Of a DNA stretch of 64,000 bases, positions 1 to 8,633 are shown one piece after another. The translations under genes and the position numbers were made by a program. Source of the stretch: Methanomassiliicoccus luminyensis B10 (GTDB taxonomy: Archaea > Thermoplasmatota > Thermoplasmata > Methanomassiliicoccales > Methanomassiliicoccaceae); assembly GCF_000308215.1 (NCBI RefSeq), contig NZ_CAJE01000003.1:37707-101706 (forward strand). The letters are read 5' to 3'. The notes under the pieces are model-generated. The model saw nothing but the letters and a program-made list of their open reading frames with translations. It ran no database searches and was not told the origin of the DNA. Numbering within the stretch: position 1 is the stretch's first letter; every line of letters starts with the position of its first letter.

Positions 1-217
1 GCTTGCGCTCCTCCCAGATCAATGTGATCGACATCAGCAGTCCGACCACGAAGACGATCAGGACCACCAGGACGGTGTTGATGAAGTCGACGACACCGGC
101 GCTCCCGACCCACTTGGCCAGGGTCTCCAGGGTCAGCCAGTCCAAGATCCTGCCGATGATGTCGACCATCAACCAATGAGTGATCCCGTATAGGAATTCG
201 TAAATGTTCAGGTACAT
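1..217 (-). CDS. fpoH: F420H2 dehydrogenase / complex I subunit H, N-terminal part (cut by window edge)
   Basis: This is the first 72 codons of the membrane subunit that, in complex I relatives, links the quinone-proximal arm to the proton-pumping arm. The visible part has an amphipathic start and one long transmembrane helix (about residues 45-65, rich in V, L and I) ending in IWEERK, which matches the conserved ERK motif after helix 1 of NuoH/FpoH. The ATG at 217 follows a GGTGAT ribosome site that overlaps the fpoD stop, so the gene is translated as part of the fpoABCDH operon. The rest of the gene lies beyond base 1. Confidence 0.85.
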   Translation of the reverse strand, partial: MYLNIYEFLYGITHWLMVDIIGRILDWLTLETLAKWVGSAGVVDFINTVLVVLIVFVVGLLMSITLIWEERK

Positions 218-223
218 CTTGCA

Positions 224-1309
224 TCACCTGTCCGTCTCGCCCATGCAGACATCAAGCATCCCCATGATGGACGGGACGTCAGCCACCTTGTTGCCGTTCA
301 GCATGACCGGGGCCGCCGACAGCGTCACGAAGAAGGGGCTGCGCACCTTTACCCTGGAGGGCTTGTCGGTGCCGTCGCCGATTATGTAGACGAGGCTCTC
401 GCCGCGGGGATCCTCCAACCTGGCGAAGCCGGTGCCGACGGGGGCGTTGCGCGGGGGCTTTACCCTTATGGGTCCGGACTTGGGCATCTTCTTGAAGGCG
501 TCCCTGACGATCTGGCAAGACATCCTCATCTCGTCCATGCGCACGCGGTAGCGAGCATATACATCGCACTCGTCGCGGGTGCACATGTTCCACTCCAGCT
601 CGTCATAGATCTCGTAAGGGTGATTGTAGCGGATGTCATACTTCACGCCGCTGCCGCGAAGGCTGGGACCGGCGACGCCGAGGTTGATGGCGTCCTGAGG
701 CTTCAGGTAGGACAGGCCGTCCATCCTCATGCGGAAGATGGGGTTGCGGTCCACCAGGTCCTCGTACTCGACCATCCTCTTCTCGAAGTAGTCGAGGATC
801 TTCAGGACGTGCTTCTCGAAGTCCGCGGGAGCATCGTTCCTGACCCCACCGATGCGCGGGTAGTTGGTGGTCATCCTGGCCCCGCACAGCTCTGTGAACA
901 GGTCCAGGAAGAGCTCCCTCTCCCTCATGGCGTACAGGAAGAGGGTCAGGTTTCCCAGATCGGTACCGATGGCGGCCAGCCACATAAGATGGGAGCCGAT
1001 CCTCTGAAGCTCGTCGGATATTACACGTATGTATTTGGCCCTCTCAGGCACTTCCACGCCCATCAGGTCCTCGGCGGCCAGGCAGTACACGTGCGACCAG
1101 GTGAACGACGAACCATAGCAAAGGCGGTCGGCCAGTGGGATGATCTGGGGGTAGGTCCTGTTCTCCACCATCTTCTCCCAGCCGCGGTGAAGGTAGCCGA
1201 TCACCGGCTCGGAGCCGGTGATGGTCTCGCCGTCGACCTTGACCCGGAGGTTCCACAGCCCATGGGTCATGGGGTGCTGGGGGCCCATGTTGATCCACAT
1301 CTCGGGCAT
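224..1309 (-). CDS. fpoD: F420H2 dehydrogenase subunit D (49 kDa / NuoD-like)
   Basis: Large peripheral-arm subunit, 361 residues, which forms the quinone or methanophenazine site together with subunit B. The N-terminus has the family block NMGPQHPMTHG at about residues 7-17, followed by GYLHRGWEKM and SDELQRIGSHL, all typical of NuoD/FpoD. The nickel-binding cysteines of the related hydrogenases are absent, as expected for a dehydrogenase. The gene abuts fpoC (stop at 1310, start at 1309). Family membership is clear. Whether the electron donor is F420H2 or ferredoxin cannot be read here because no fpoF is in the window; Methanomassiliicoccales lack FpoF and are thought to use ferredoxin or heterodisulfide reductase instead. 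Confidence 0.95.
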   Translation of the reverse strand: MPEMWINMGPQHPMTHGLWNLRVKVDGETITGSEPVIGYLHRGWEKMVENRTYPQIIPLADRLCYGSSFTWSHVYCLAAEDLMGVEVPERAKYIRVISDELQRIGSHLMWLAAIGTDLGNLTLFLYAMRERELFLDLFTELCGARMTTNYPRIGGVRNDAPADFEKHVLKILDYFEKRMVEYEDLVDRNPIFRMRMDGLSYLKPQDAINLGVAGPSLRGSGVKYDIRYNHPYEIYDELEWNMCTRDECDVYARYRVRMDEMRMSCQIVRDAFKKMPKSGPIRVKPPRNAPVGTGFARLEDPRGESLVYIIGDGTDKPSRVKVRSPFFVTLSAAPVMLNGNKVADVPSIMGMLDVCMGETDR

Positions 1310-1783
1310 TTACGGCCCCCCTACGGTGTAGTCCTTCCTCATGGGGAAGAACTGGACGTCCTCGGGCAGGAGAAGCCTCTCCAGCCTCGGGTGGTTGATG
1401 AAAATGATGCCGAACATGTCGTAGGTCTCCCTCTCATGCCAGTTCGCTCCTCCCCACAGCGGGGTGACGGAGTCGACCCGGGGGTCATCGTGCGGGAGGT
1501 CTACGGTGATCTCCACGATCACGTTCCTGGAGCACGAGGACAGGTGGTAGACGGTCTGGAACCTGTCCACCCGGTCCACCCCGCACACGCAGGAGCAGTG
1601 GTCGAAGCCCTGCTTCTCCTTGAGGAAGGTGCACAGCTTTAACAGGCAGTCCTTGTCCGCGGTCATGAATATCGTCTGGGGCTTGCACTTGTCCGTTATG
1701 GCGACCCCGGCGGGGAATGCCGCGGCTATCTCGCTCTTTATCTGGTCCACGGTGAGTTGTACGCTCTCGTTCAAATCTCTCAC
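1310..1783 (-). CDS. fpoC: F420H2 dehydrogenase subunit C (30 kDa / NuoC-like)
   Basis: 157 residues, the usual size of a stand-alone NuoC/FpoC. The family signature ERETYDMFGIIFINHPRLERLLLPED is visible near residues 116-142. It bridges subunits B and D in the peripheral arm. The only sensible start is a GTG at 1783, whose GAGGTGAG ribosome site overlaps the end of fpoB, so translation is coupled to the upstream gene. A CSCVCG cysteine cluster at about residue 63 is not a classical complex I ligand set. Confidence 0.93.
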   Translation of the reverse strand: MRDLNESVQLTVDQIKSEIAAAFPAGVAITDKCKPQTIFMTADKDCLLKLCTFLKEKQGFDHCSCVCGVDRVDRFQTVYHLSSCSRNVIVEITVDLPHDDPRVDSVTPLWGGANWHERETYDMFGIIFINHPRLERLLLPEDVQFFPMRKDYTVGGP

Positions 1784-1784
1784 C

Positions 1785-2348
1785 TCAATCTTCCAAGAAG
1801 GTGCCCTTCATCTGCACGTGGATCTTCTGGTGCAGCTTGAGGAAACCATCGATCATCGCCTCGGGCCTGGGAGGGCATCCGGGGATGTAAACGTCCACGG
1901 GGATGAAAGTGTCAGTTCCCTGGACGACGTTATATGCATCGTACCACGGACCGCCGGAAATGGCGCACTCGCCCATGGCAATGACCCACTTGGGCTCAGG
2001 CATCTCTTCGTAAAGCCGGCGCAGGGCCGGGCGGAGCTTGTAGCTGATCCATCCGTTGACTAGCAGGACCTCGCATTGACGCGGGGACGACCTGAAGACC
2101 ATGCCGAACCGTTCGTTGTCGAACCGGGGGCCGGAACAGGCCGCCATCTCCAGCGCGCAGCACGCGACACCGAAGTGCAGCGGATATATGGCGTTCCTAA
2201 TGCCCCAGCTCCATAACGGGGCGGTGACCTTGTCCACGACCTTCTTGACGCCACTGGCGCGGAGCGCGTCGTCCATGGCGTTGGACGACCACTCCACGAA
2301 CTCCTTGGCGCTCATGGCGACGGCATGGGGATAAAGGCTCAGATCCAT
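1785..2348 (-). CDS. fpoB: F420H2 dehydrogenase subunit B (20 kDa / NuoB-like, N2 cluster)
   Basis: Carries the terminal N2 [4Fe-4S] cluster that passes electrons to the quinone site. The ligands are visible as the tandem cysteines in [12 protein letters not shown], the cysteine in MGECAISGG and the cysteine in PGCPPRPEA. The ATG at 2348 is preferred over an upstream in-frame extension because it has a GGAGGAAAG ribosome site 4 bases before it and begins at the normal family N-terminus (187 residues). Its start lies inside the last codons of fpoA, a 10-base overlap that implies coupled translation. Confidence 0.95.
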   Translation of the reverse strand: MDLSLYPHAVAMSAKEFVEWSSNAMDDALRASGVKKVVDKVTAPLWSWGIRNAIYPLHFGVACCALEMAACSGPRFDNERFGMVFRSSPRQCEVLLVNGWISYKLRPALRRLYEEMPEPKWVIAMGECAISGGPWYDAYNVVQGTDTFIPVDVYIPGCPPRPEAMIDGFLKLHQKIHVQMKGTFLED

Positions 2349-2698
2349 AATCTTTCCTCCTTCTTCAGTGCGTAGAACACCCCGACGAGCAGCAGGCCAA
2401 AGAATGCCAGCATTAAAATCTTGGAATCGAAGCCTAATCCGGAGAAGGAGACAGCCCATAACAGCAAAAAGATCGTGATAATATCAAAGACTACAAAAAT
2501 TATTGCGAACATATAGAACTGAAAATGGAACTGGATTTGTGCCTCTCCGATAGGTACTTCACCGCACTCATAGGTATCCGCTTTAAGCGCCGTCCACTTG
2601 GTCGGCCGGAAATACCTGGACGCAAAGAACGAAATCGCCGGGAAGCCTACCGCGACCAATGCAAAGATCGCTATTGGCAAATAGGTGTCCAAGAGCAT
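2339..2698 (-). CDS. fpoA: F420H2 dehydrogenase subunit A (NuoA-like)
   Basis: Small membrane subunit, 119 residues, with three predicted transmembrane helices (about 5-28, 62-85 and 92-111). The motif [24 protein letters not shown] between helices 1 and 2 is the hallmark of NuoA/FpoA. This is the first gene of the operon. The TATA box at 2721-2728 places the transcription start at or within a few bases of the ATG, so the mRNA is probably leaderless. Confidence 0.94.
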   Translation of the reverse strand: MLLDTYLPIAIFALVAVGFPAISFFASRYFRPTKWTALKADTYECGEVPIGEAQIQFHFQFYMFAIIFVVFDIITIFLLLWAVSFSGLGFDSKILMLAFFGLLLVGVFYALKKEERLWI

Positions 2699-2720
2699 TA
2701 GTGCGACAATATGATGCCTC

Positions 2721-2728
2721 TATAAATA
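2721..2728 (-). promoter_or_regulatory. TATA box of the fpo operon
   Basis: On the minus strand the sequence reads TATTTATA. It lies 23-30 bases upstream of the fpoA ATG, the usual archaeal spacing for a leaderless transcript. No ribosome site precedes fpoA, which fits. Confidence 0.6.
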
Positions 2729-2984
2729 CATTATTGAGATTGAGGTTACTGGCTACTTAAAAAGGAGGCCCCTTATTCTCATGTATTCTATGATAAATTC
2801 ACGCCATTTATTACAAATCCGTCAGATATGGCCGGGCACATGCATTCTTCGGTCAAAATAAATGCCCTCCCATCATTTGTGCGTTTACGATAGTTAGTTT
2901 TGTTAAAAAGGATAATTATGTCGTTAGATAATCTGCGAGAGAAGGGGACGGTCCGGGACCGCCGCAATGAGGCGCGGCGGGACG

Positions 2985-3011
2985 CCGGGGCTAACAGTTT
3001 ATTAGCCCCGG
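2985..3011 (+). promoter_or_regulatory. Perfect 10-bp hairpin in the proC leader
   Basis: CCGGGGCTAA is followed by the 7-base loop CAGTTTA and then the exact complement TTAGCCCCGG. It sits 57 bases upstream of the proC ATG, within the likely transcribed leader. It could be an operator, a leader structure or a terminator for an upstream transcript; there is no T-tract after it, which argues against a simple terminator. Confidence 0.5.
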
Positions 3012-3067
3012 TAACATTAGGCGGCATGCTAGCATAGCGGACTGACCGCAAGCTAGAGGTGCGAGAG

Positions 3068-3877
3068 ATGAGCAAGAAGTTCGGGTTTATTGGTGCCGGC
3101 AACATGGCCGAGGCGCTGATGAAGGGCATGATCGCGGGCGGCGTCGCCACGGCGGACGAGCTTATCGCCAGCGAGGTCGTGGCCGAGAGGAGGGACTATA
3201 TGGCCAAGAGCCTCGGCATCACCTTGACCGCCGACAATGTCGAGGTCGTCAGGGAGGCCAAGACCATCGTGCTTGCGGTAAAGCCGAACATCGTGGGGCT
3301 GGTCCTCGACGAGCTGAAGCCCTTGTTGACCGAGGAGCATCTCATAATCTCCATCGCCGCGGGCGTGAAGATCTCGTTCGTAGAGGCGCACCTCAACTGG
3401 GGCGTGCGCGTGGTCAGGGTCATGCCCAACCAGCCCTGCCTGGTGGGCGCGTCCGCCTCCGGCTTCGCCCTGGGCAAGTCGGCCAAGAAGGAGGACAAGG
3501 ACCTGGTGCAGAAGATGCTCAACTCCGTGGGCATCGCCTACGCCATGGACGAGAAGTTGCTGGACGCCGTCACCGGCCTCAGCGGCTCCGGGCCGGCGTA
3601 CGTCTACTTGGTCATCGAAGCGCTCTCCGATGGAGGCGTGCTCGCCGGGCTGCCCCGGGATATCGCCACCGCGCTGGCGGCGCAGACCGTGCTCGGCGCT
3701 GCGAAGACGGTGCTGGACACCAAGGGGCACCCCGCGCAGTTCAAGGACATGGTAGCGTCCCCGGCGGGGACCACCATCGAGGGCATGAAGGTCCTCGAGG
3801 AAAGGGCGGTCAGGGGCGCTTTCATCGACGCGGTGGAAGCGGCCACCAAGCGGTCCCTGGAACTCGGCAAGAGCTGA
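3068..3877 (+). CDS. proC: Pyrroline-5-carboxylate reductase
   Basis: Catalyses the last step of proline synthesis, NAD(P)H-dependent reduction of 1-pyrroline-5-carboxylate. The N-terminal Rossmann motif [12 protein letters not shown] is at about residues 6-17, and MPNQPCLVG and the C-terminal dimerisation signature [13 protein letters not shown] and [10 protein letters not shown] are intact. The ATG at 3068 (269 residues) follows an AGAGGTG ribosome site; the GTG at 3059 inside that site is an unlikely start. The gene is convergent with the radical SAM gene that ends 4 bases downstream. Confidence 0.95.
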   Translation: MSKKFGFIGAGNMAEALMKGMIAGGVATADELIASEVVAERRDYMAKSLGITLTADNVEVVREAKTIVLAVKPNIVGLVLDELKPLLTEEHLIISIAAGVKISFVEAHLNWGVRVVRVMPNQPCLVGASASGFALGKSAKKEDKDLVQKMLNSVGIAYAMDEKLLDAVTGLSGSGPAYVYLVIEALSDGGVLAGLPRDIATALAAQTVLGAAKTVLDTKGHPAQFKDMVASPAGTTIEGMKVLEERAVRGAFIDAVEAATKRSLELGKS

Positions 3878-3880
3878 GGC

Positions 3881-5638
3881 TCAGCCGCTTCTGCTCTTCC
3901 GCCTGAACACCAGGCTCTTTATCACCCGGGGCGCTGACCTCAGCACTCCGGGGGAATCCCATTCCAGCTCCCTCTTCTGGCAGATGGTCGATTCCATCAG
4001 ATCGTCGGCCCTCTCCTTGAGGCGCGACAGCGTTCCCTCGCGCTCCTGGGGGTCCTTGATGCCCATCGCCCTGTCCACTTCGTTCATCAGGAGGCGGGCG
4101 TCATGCGACCTCCGCTCCCGGGACTCCAGCTCCTCCTTGGACATCAGGCCCACCTCGGCCCTCACCTTGTTCAGGCGGTCCGCGGCGTCGTAGGACACCT
4201 CGGCGATTTGGTCCCTGGTCAGCCACCTGGTCTCGTATGACAGCACGTCCTTCCAGTTGGGGCTGGCCAGGCGGGCGCGGTGCTCCTCCAGGGTCCGGGC
4301 GAACAGCCTGTACCCGAACCTCTCGGGGTCCTCGAAGGCGATGCTGCCCGGATCGAGGAACGGCGCGAGCGGGGAGGTGTACAGGAACAGGCGGGGGTCG
4401 TTCTTGTTGTCCCGGTACAGGTGCCGGACATAGTCGGCCGAGTTCAGGGCCGACTCCGCGGTCTGCTCCGGAAGGCCGATCATGAAGAACATGTCAAAGC
4501 GCTGGCATTCGTTCGACAAAGCGTAGCTGATGCTCTTCTCCATGGCGGCGTTGTCGAACCGCCGCCCGAGGGCGTAGCGCACCTTCTCGTCATGGGAGTC
4601 GGGGGAGAACTGCATGGAGTAGCGGTCGAAGGTGGAGGCGGCCTTCTCGAAGAAGTCCTCCGGGGCGGGGGTGAAGACCTCCAGCACGATGTGGTTATCC
4701 ACGCCCAGCCGCTTGGCCTCGCGGAAGAACCGGTCGGCGTAGTCGTCGCCATTCTGGCGCAGATCGCCGACCACGAACACCGGGGCGTTCAGGTAGCTCT
4801 GGACATTGTACACGTCCTCGGCCACCTTCTCGGGGCTGCGGAACGCCGGACGGGAGCGGCCGACCACCCTCCTGTTGGCCCCGCAGCTGCCGCCGCATAC
4901 CGCGCAGCGCTGCGAGCATCCCCTGACGGTGAAGGCGGTGGTGATGGGGTAGCGGTCCCAGTCCTTGAACGGCTTCGCTCCCTCCAGGTCGCGGTGCTTT
5001 ATCACCGACCTGACGATCCACCCATAGTCGATGTCCAGGTAGTCGAGGTCCTCGGGGACGCAGGTCAGGTCGTTGACGACAGCCTTGCCGTCCTTCTTCC
5101 AGGTGAGATTGGGGATGTCGGAAAGATCGGAGCCCTTCTCCAGCGCGGACATCAGGGGGGACATCAGGGGCTCCACGGAATCGCCGCGCAGCACCAGATC
5201 GACCTGCGGGTAGCGGATCAGCTCCTCGTGGAAGTACGAGGACGAGAAGCCGCCGAACAGCGTCCTGGAGGCCGGATGGAGATTCTTGATGATCTCGGCG
5301 ACGGCCAGAGAGCCATGCGCGTGCGGCAGCCAGTGCAGGTCGATGCCGAACACGTCGGCCCGGAGCTTGGAGAGGTACGCTTCCACGTCCAGCTTGGGGT
5401 CGTTGAGCATCATGCTGGCGAGGTTGATGATGCGCACGCGGTACCCGTCCTTGTAGAGCTGATTGGCCATGGTGGTGAACCCGAACGGGTACATCTCGAA
5501 GACCGGAGTGGAGGGGACCAGGTCGCTGACCGGCCCGTAGAACATGGACTCCTTCCTGAAGTCGTACACGCTGGGAGCATGGATGAAAATCAGATCTTCC
5601 CTTGACAATGGCTTCCCCTCCGGGAACTGAGTGTGCAA
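3881..5638 (-). CDS. B12-binding-domain / radical SAM protein (Ta0216-type)
   Basis: 585 residues. The first 160 or so resemble a cobalamin-binding-type Rossmann domain (ADVFGIDLHWLPHAHGSL, LFGGFSSSYF). The radical SAM cluster motif is CSQRCAVC (CX3CX2C) at about residue 243, followed by a second GGSCG cysteine that could support an extra cluster. The C-terminal 100 residues are charged and probably coiled coil. The layout resembles the TIGR04190 family known from Thermoplasmata, which has no assigned reaction. The gene is monocistronic with proC convergent downstream and uppS behind it. Confidence 0.8.
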   Translation of the reverse strand: MHTQFPEGKPLSREDLIFIHAPSVYDFRKESMFYGPVSDLVPSTPVFEMYPFGFTTMANQLYKDGYRVRIINLASMMLNDPKLDVEAYLSKLRADVFGIDLHWLPHAHGSLAVAEIIKNLHPASRTLFGGFSSSYFHEELIRYPQVDLVLRGDSVEPLMSPLMSALEKGSDLSDIPNLTWKKDGKAVVNDLTCVPEDLDYLDIDYGWIVRSVIKHRDLEGAKPFKDWDRYPITTAFTVRGCSQRCAVCGGSCGANRRVVGRSRPAFRSPEKVAEDVYNVQSYLNAPVFVVGDLRQNGDDYADRFFREAKRLGVDNHIVLEVFTPAPEDFFEKAASTFDRYSMQFSPDSHDEKVRYALGRRFDNAAMEKSISYALSNECQRFDMFFMIGLPEQTAESALNSADYVRHLYRDNKNDPRLFLYTSPLAPFLDPGSIAFEDPERFGYRLFARTLEEHRARLASPNWKDVLSYETRWLTRDQIAEVSYDAADRLNKVRAEVGLMSKEELESRERRSHDARLLMNEVDRAMGIKDPQEREGTLSRLKERADDLMESTICQKRELEWDSPGVLRSAPRVIKSLVFRRKSRSG

Positions 5639-5662
5639 AGTGGGCGCTCTACAAATATGTTG

Positions 5663-6370
5663 TCATGTGCCGAACCGTCTTTGGCGAAACTGGAAGCTGC
5701 GCACCGCCCGCAGAAAGTCGATCTTCCTGAAGCCGGGCCAATAAACGTCGGTGAAGTACAGCTCCGCGTACGCCAGCTGCCACAGCAGGAAGTTGGAGAT
5801 CCGCTCCTCCCCCGACGTCCTCAATATGAGGTCGGGGTCCGGGAAATCGGCGGTGTACAGGAAGTTGGAAAAGGTCCTCTCGTCAATGTCCTCGACCTCC
5901 AGCGCGCCTTCCTTGACCTTCTGGGCGATCTGCTTGATCGCCTGTATGATCTCCTGCCGGGAGCCGTAGGCGAGGGCGATGTTGTAGTAATAGTTGCTGT
6001 AGTCGCGGGTCTTCCCCTCGGCGTAATCTATGGCCTTGAGGACCCTTTCAGGCAGCAGGTCCCGCTGTCCCAGCGCGGATACCTTGATGCCGTACTTGTG
6101 GACCCTCTCATCATCGCCCAGGCGGTAGAAGTTCTCCTCGAACATCTGCATGAGCGACTCCACCTCATCAGGCTCCCGGTGCAGGTTCTCGGTCGAGAAG
6201 GCGTAGACGGTGAGGACCTTGATGTCAAGCTCCATGCACCAGTCCAGCACTTCCTCGAGCTTGTCCTTGCCCTTCATGTGCCCCTCGGCGGTGGTCAGCC
6301 CGAACTCCTTGGCGAACCGGCGGTTGCCGTCCATGATGACCGCGATATGGTGGGGCATCTCGCCCTCCAT
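5663..6370 (-). CDS. uppS: Polyprenyl diphosphate synthase (UppS family), start unresolved
   Basis: cis-Prenyltransferase making the lipid carrier for glycan assembly. Key blocks are intact: IAVIMDGNRRFAKEFG with the catalytic aspartate, YAFSTENLHR, YNIALAYGSRQEI, RTSGEERISNF and the C-terminal FRQRRFG. The annotated ATG gives 235 residues, but the same frame continues upstream with clearly homologous archaeal sequence (TAYQTYEKGLLKEV) back to about 6459. No ATG, GTG or TTG lies in that stretch. The ATG at 6459 sits one base out of frame before a run of six G (6452-6457); seven G would join it perfectly. The gene follows the mmp11-like gene closely, so the two are probably co-transcribed. Confidence 0.92.
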   Translation of the reverse strand: MEGEMPHHIAVIMDGNRRFAKEFGLTTAEGHMKGKDKLEEVLDWCMELDIKVLTVYAFSTENLHREPDEVESLMQMFEENFYRLGDDERVHKYGIKVSALGQRDLLPERVLKAIDYAEGKTRDYSNYYYNIALAYGSRQEIIQAIKQIAQKVKEGALEVEDIDERTFSNFLYTADFPDPDLILRTSGEERISNFLLWQLAYAELYFTDVYWPGFRKIDFLRAVRSFQFRQRRFGT

Positions 6371-6497
6371 GACCTCCTTTAAAAGCCCCTTCTCGTAGGT
6401 CTGGTAGGCGGTGTTGGCGATGATTCTGGAGATCTCGTTCTTTATGCCGTTCCCCCCATAGAACCGGCGTTCAATGACATATTCTGTCCAAGCATAT

Positions 6498-7457
6498 CTA
6501 GTCTATGCTTTGAATGTCCTCCGGCAAGGCCGACGCCTTCCAGCCCATGTCGAAGCACCCGATGCCCGCGACCGCTCCGATGGTCCCCCTCTTTCCGGTG
6601 ACCTCCACCAGCTGCACCCCGCCCTCCTCGGCCGCCTTGCGGGCGTCCTCGACCTTGAGTATATCGCGCTTCGCCCTCATCCCGTAGTCCTGGAGCACCG
6701 GGGGCACCTTGAGCCCCTGGAATATGGCCAGGGTGGTGTTATCGGAGACGGTGTGCTCCCGGATGTAGCTTATGACGAACTCCGTGAGCTGAGGCAGGTC
6801 CCTCTCCCTGACGGCGAACGATACTCCCACCGAGCAACAGTTGGTGGTCTTCTCCGGCACGTTCGGGTTGAGCTGGATGATCTTGTGCTCTATGTAGTGG
6901 CCGACCGGCGCGGACTTGACCATCTGCAGCATCAGGACCCACGACGCGCCCTTCTCCTTGGTATCGGTATCGTCCACGGCGTAAATGACCCTGACCATCT
7001 TGGGGGTGACGATGCTGACCTCGACGCGGTGAGCGCCGCCGATCTTGACGTCGTCGGGATACACCGCCTCGATGGTCCCCGGACCCTGGGGCAGGCAGGC
7101 CCCCACGCCGACGCTGGCGCCGGCCAGGCCTACCCAGGTGGTGCGGACATTGTCCCCCTCCACCTTCAGCGACTTGAGCCCCTGGCCCCCCACGTCCTTG
7201 GCGGCCGGCCCGAAGCGCACTTCCCTCTCGCCGATGATGGTGTCCATGATCAGCGTGGTGCCCTCCACCCTGACGTCCTCGATGGCCCCGCCGGCCCGCT
7301 TGCGGTTGACGGCGTCCCATTCCACCGGCCCCTTGGCCATGCAATGCTCGATGATAGTGGCCACGCCGCTCTTCTCGTCCACCATGGTGTACACTCCCTG
7401 GCAGAACATCTTGCCGAAGCGCTTGGTCACTTCCCCCGGGGTCATGATGTTGGTCAT
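6498..7457 (-). CDS. Probable methanogenesis marker protein 11
   Basis: 319 residues containing VIYAVDDTDTKEKGASW at about residues 153-169, a nucleotide-binding-like DDTD motif shared with TiaS-type proteins and characteristic of methanogenesis marker 11 (TIGR03280). Other landmarks are GLAGASVGVGACLP and KTTNCCSVGVSFAV. The ATG at 7457 has a GGAG ribosome site 6 bases upstream. I first suspected a methenyl-pterin cyclohydrolase, but none of its motifs are present. The exact role of marker 11 is unknown; its presence suggests methanogenic ancestry or a retained accessory function. I recognise it from memory of the motif only. Confidence 0.65.
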   Translation of the reverse strand: MTNIMTPGEVTKRFGKMFCQGVYTMVDEKSGVATIIEHCMAKGPVEWDAVNRKRAGGAIEDVRVEGTTLIMDTIIGEREVRFGPAAKDVGGQGLKSLKVEGDNVRTTWVGLAGASVGVGACLPQGPGTIEAVYPDDVKIGGAHRVEVSIVTPKMVRVIYAVDDTDTKEKGASWVLMLQMVKSAPVGHYIEHKIIQLNPNVPEKTTNCCSVGVSFAVRERDLPQLTEFVISYIREHTVSDNTTLAIFQGLKVPPVLQDYGMRAKRDILKVEDARKAAEEGGVQLVEVTGKRGTIGAVAGIGCFDMGWKASALPEDIQSID

Positions 7458-7730
7458 TAATAATCTCCAGCGGGTTGAACGGGTCAGGATTAAGGAACTG
7501 ATAGTTATGACTTTCTCCGATGCTTCGCCTGGCAGCGGCGGCGGAGCGGATGTCTGGACGATCTCTCATCCAGGATCGGCGGACTGTGCTGGATGAACGC
7601 ACGATCATGGGGATGGAAGATGGAGCAGGCCCGGAGGACGATCAACTCCTGACCAACGCCAGATCTAGATCTTCACTTCTCTTTCCCTGATCTTCTTTTC
7701 AGTGTAGATCTTGACATCAGGCCCTTCTGT

Positions 7731-8579
7731 TCATACGAGCTCGACGAACCGCGACGGAAGGTCGCTGAGATCCAGAAGGCGGGACGAGCCGTCCCTGCGG
7801 AAGATCATGAAGCGGCCCTTGACGCCCATGACCTCGCCGATGTGGGTCCCCGCGGTCCCCTCGACCTCCGGCGGGGAGGACGGCCTCTCCGACACGGGGT
7901 ACCGGTCAAGCAACACCAGCTCCGCGCCCAGGGTAGGCCGCCATCGGGAGATGCGGCCGAGATAGGTGCGGTACACGTTCCCCATGATGTCCTTGGACGG
8001 GGGCGATGTCCACTGCCCCGCGATCTTCTTGATGCGTATCTCCTGGGGGATCTTGAACCTCGAGGACACTTCCTTCTCCAGCGTCCTCGCCTCCATGCGG
8101 TCCCTGCAGTCGAATATCGGCGCGACGGCATCGGCCCCCTGCTCGACGGCGCGCCCCATAAGCCGGCCCTTGCTGGTCATCCCCACCTTGATGAGGCGGC
8201 CGTACAGCGCGAGGTACACCACGTGCAGGCGGCCGCAGAACTCCGGGTGCCCACATCGATCGCCGCTGCACTGCGGCTCGAACACGCACTTCTGCATCGG
8301 GACCCGATCGGCCATGCAGGAGCGGCAGGAGGAGAAGGCGTTCACCCTGAGCCGCTGCGGGCAGGGGCGATAGCCGTCGTCATCGAACCTGCCGACGCAC
8401 CGCTTCTCCTCCGACACCGTCATGCTCAGGCGGTCCAGGGGCAGCTCCTGCACCTCCCCGGCCTCGCCGTCATACACGATGAGGTGAGGCCGGAAGCCTT
8501 CCCAGTGGTAGGACAGGACGTGCTTCGTAACCCCTTCTTTGGAGGGCAGCAAGCGGTCGGCCCGCTCGAACATGACCAC
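7731..8579 (-). CDS. DUF2797 / GIY-YIG-like protein with cysteine clusters
   Basis: 282 residues. The first half is cysteine-rich, with pairs at CVGRFDDDGYRPCPQR, CRSCMAD, CVFEPQC, CGHPEFCG that could bind zinc. It then enters a GIY-YIG-like fold (VVYLALYGRLIKVGMTSKGRL, about residues 124-144). This order matches DUF2797 proteins, which have no established function; the fold suggests nucleic-acid binding or cleavage. It begins with GTG at 8579 (or ATG at 8573). The gene lies between kptA and the marker-11-like gene, all on the minus strand. Confidence 0.7.
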   Translation of the reverse strand: MVMFERADRLLPSKEGVTKHVLSYHWEGFRPHLIVYDGEAGEVQELPLDRLSMTVSEEKRCVGRFDDDGYRPCPQRLRVNAFSSCRSCMADRVPMQKCVFEPQCSGDRCGHPEFCGRLHVVYLALYGRLIKVGMTSKGRLMGRAVEQGADAVAPIFDCRDRMEARTLEKEVSSRFKIPQEIRIKKIAGQWTSPPSKDIMGNVYRTYLGRISRWRPTLGAELVLLDRYPVSERPSSPPEVEGTAGTHIGEVMGVKGRFMIFRRDGSSRLLDLSDLPSRFVELV

Positions 8580-8633
8580 TAATCAAATGAAGTATGGATA
8601 AGAAAATTTCGGCGGGAGGAGCGAAAGGGACGT

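Larger units (their letters stand above)
2699..3067. other. Intergenic region between divergent fpoA and proC
   Basis: About 370 bases with no convincing gene on either strand. The left part is AT-rich and holds the fpo promoter and probably a second promoter region around 2750-2900. The right part (2941-3060) turns very GC-rich and carries a strong hairpin just before proC. A minus-strand reading frame at 2788-3150 overlaps proC and looks like a shadow. Confidence 0.6.

Noticed and set aside
620..1642. Long plus-strand open frames over fpoD and fpoC
   Set aside because: Antisense shadows caused by GC-rich codon bias; composition rich in H, V, G and no domain.
6498..7457. Methenyltetrahydromethanopterin cyclohydrolase as the identity of this gene
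   Set aside because: Length fits, but none of the Mch motifs are present; the DDTD motif points to marker 11 instead.
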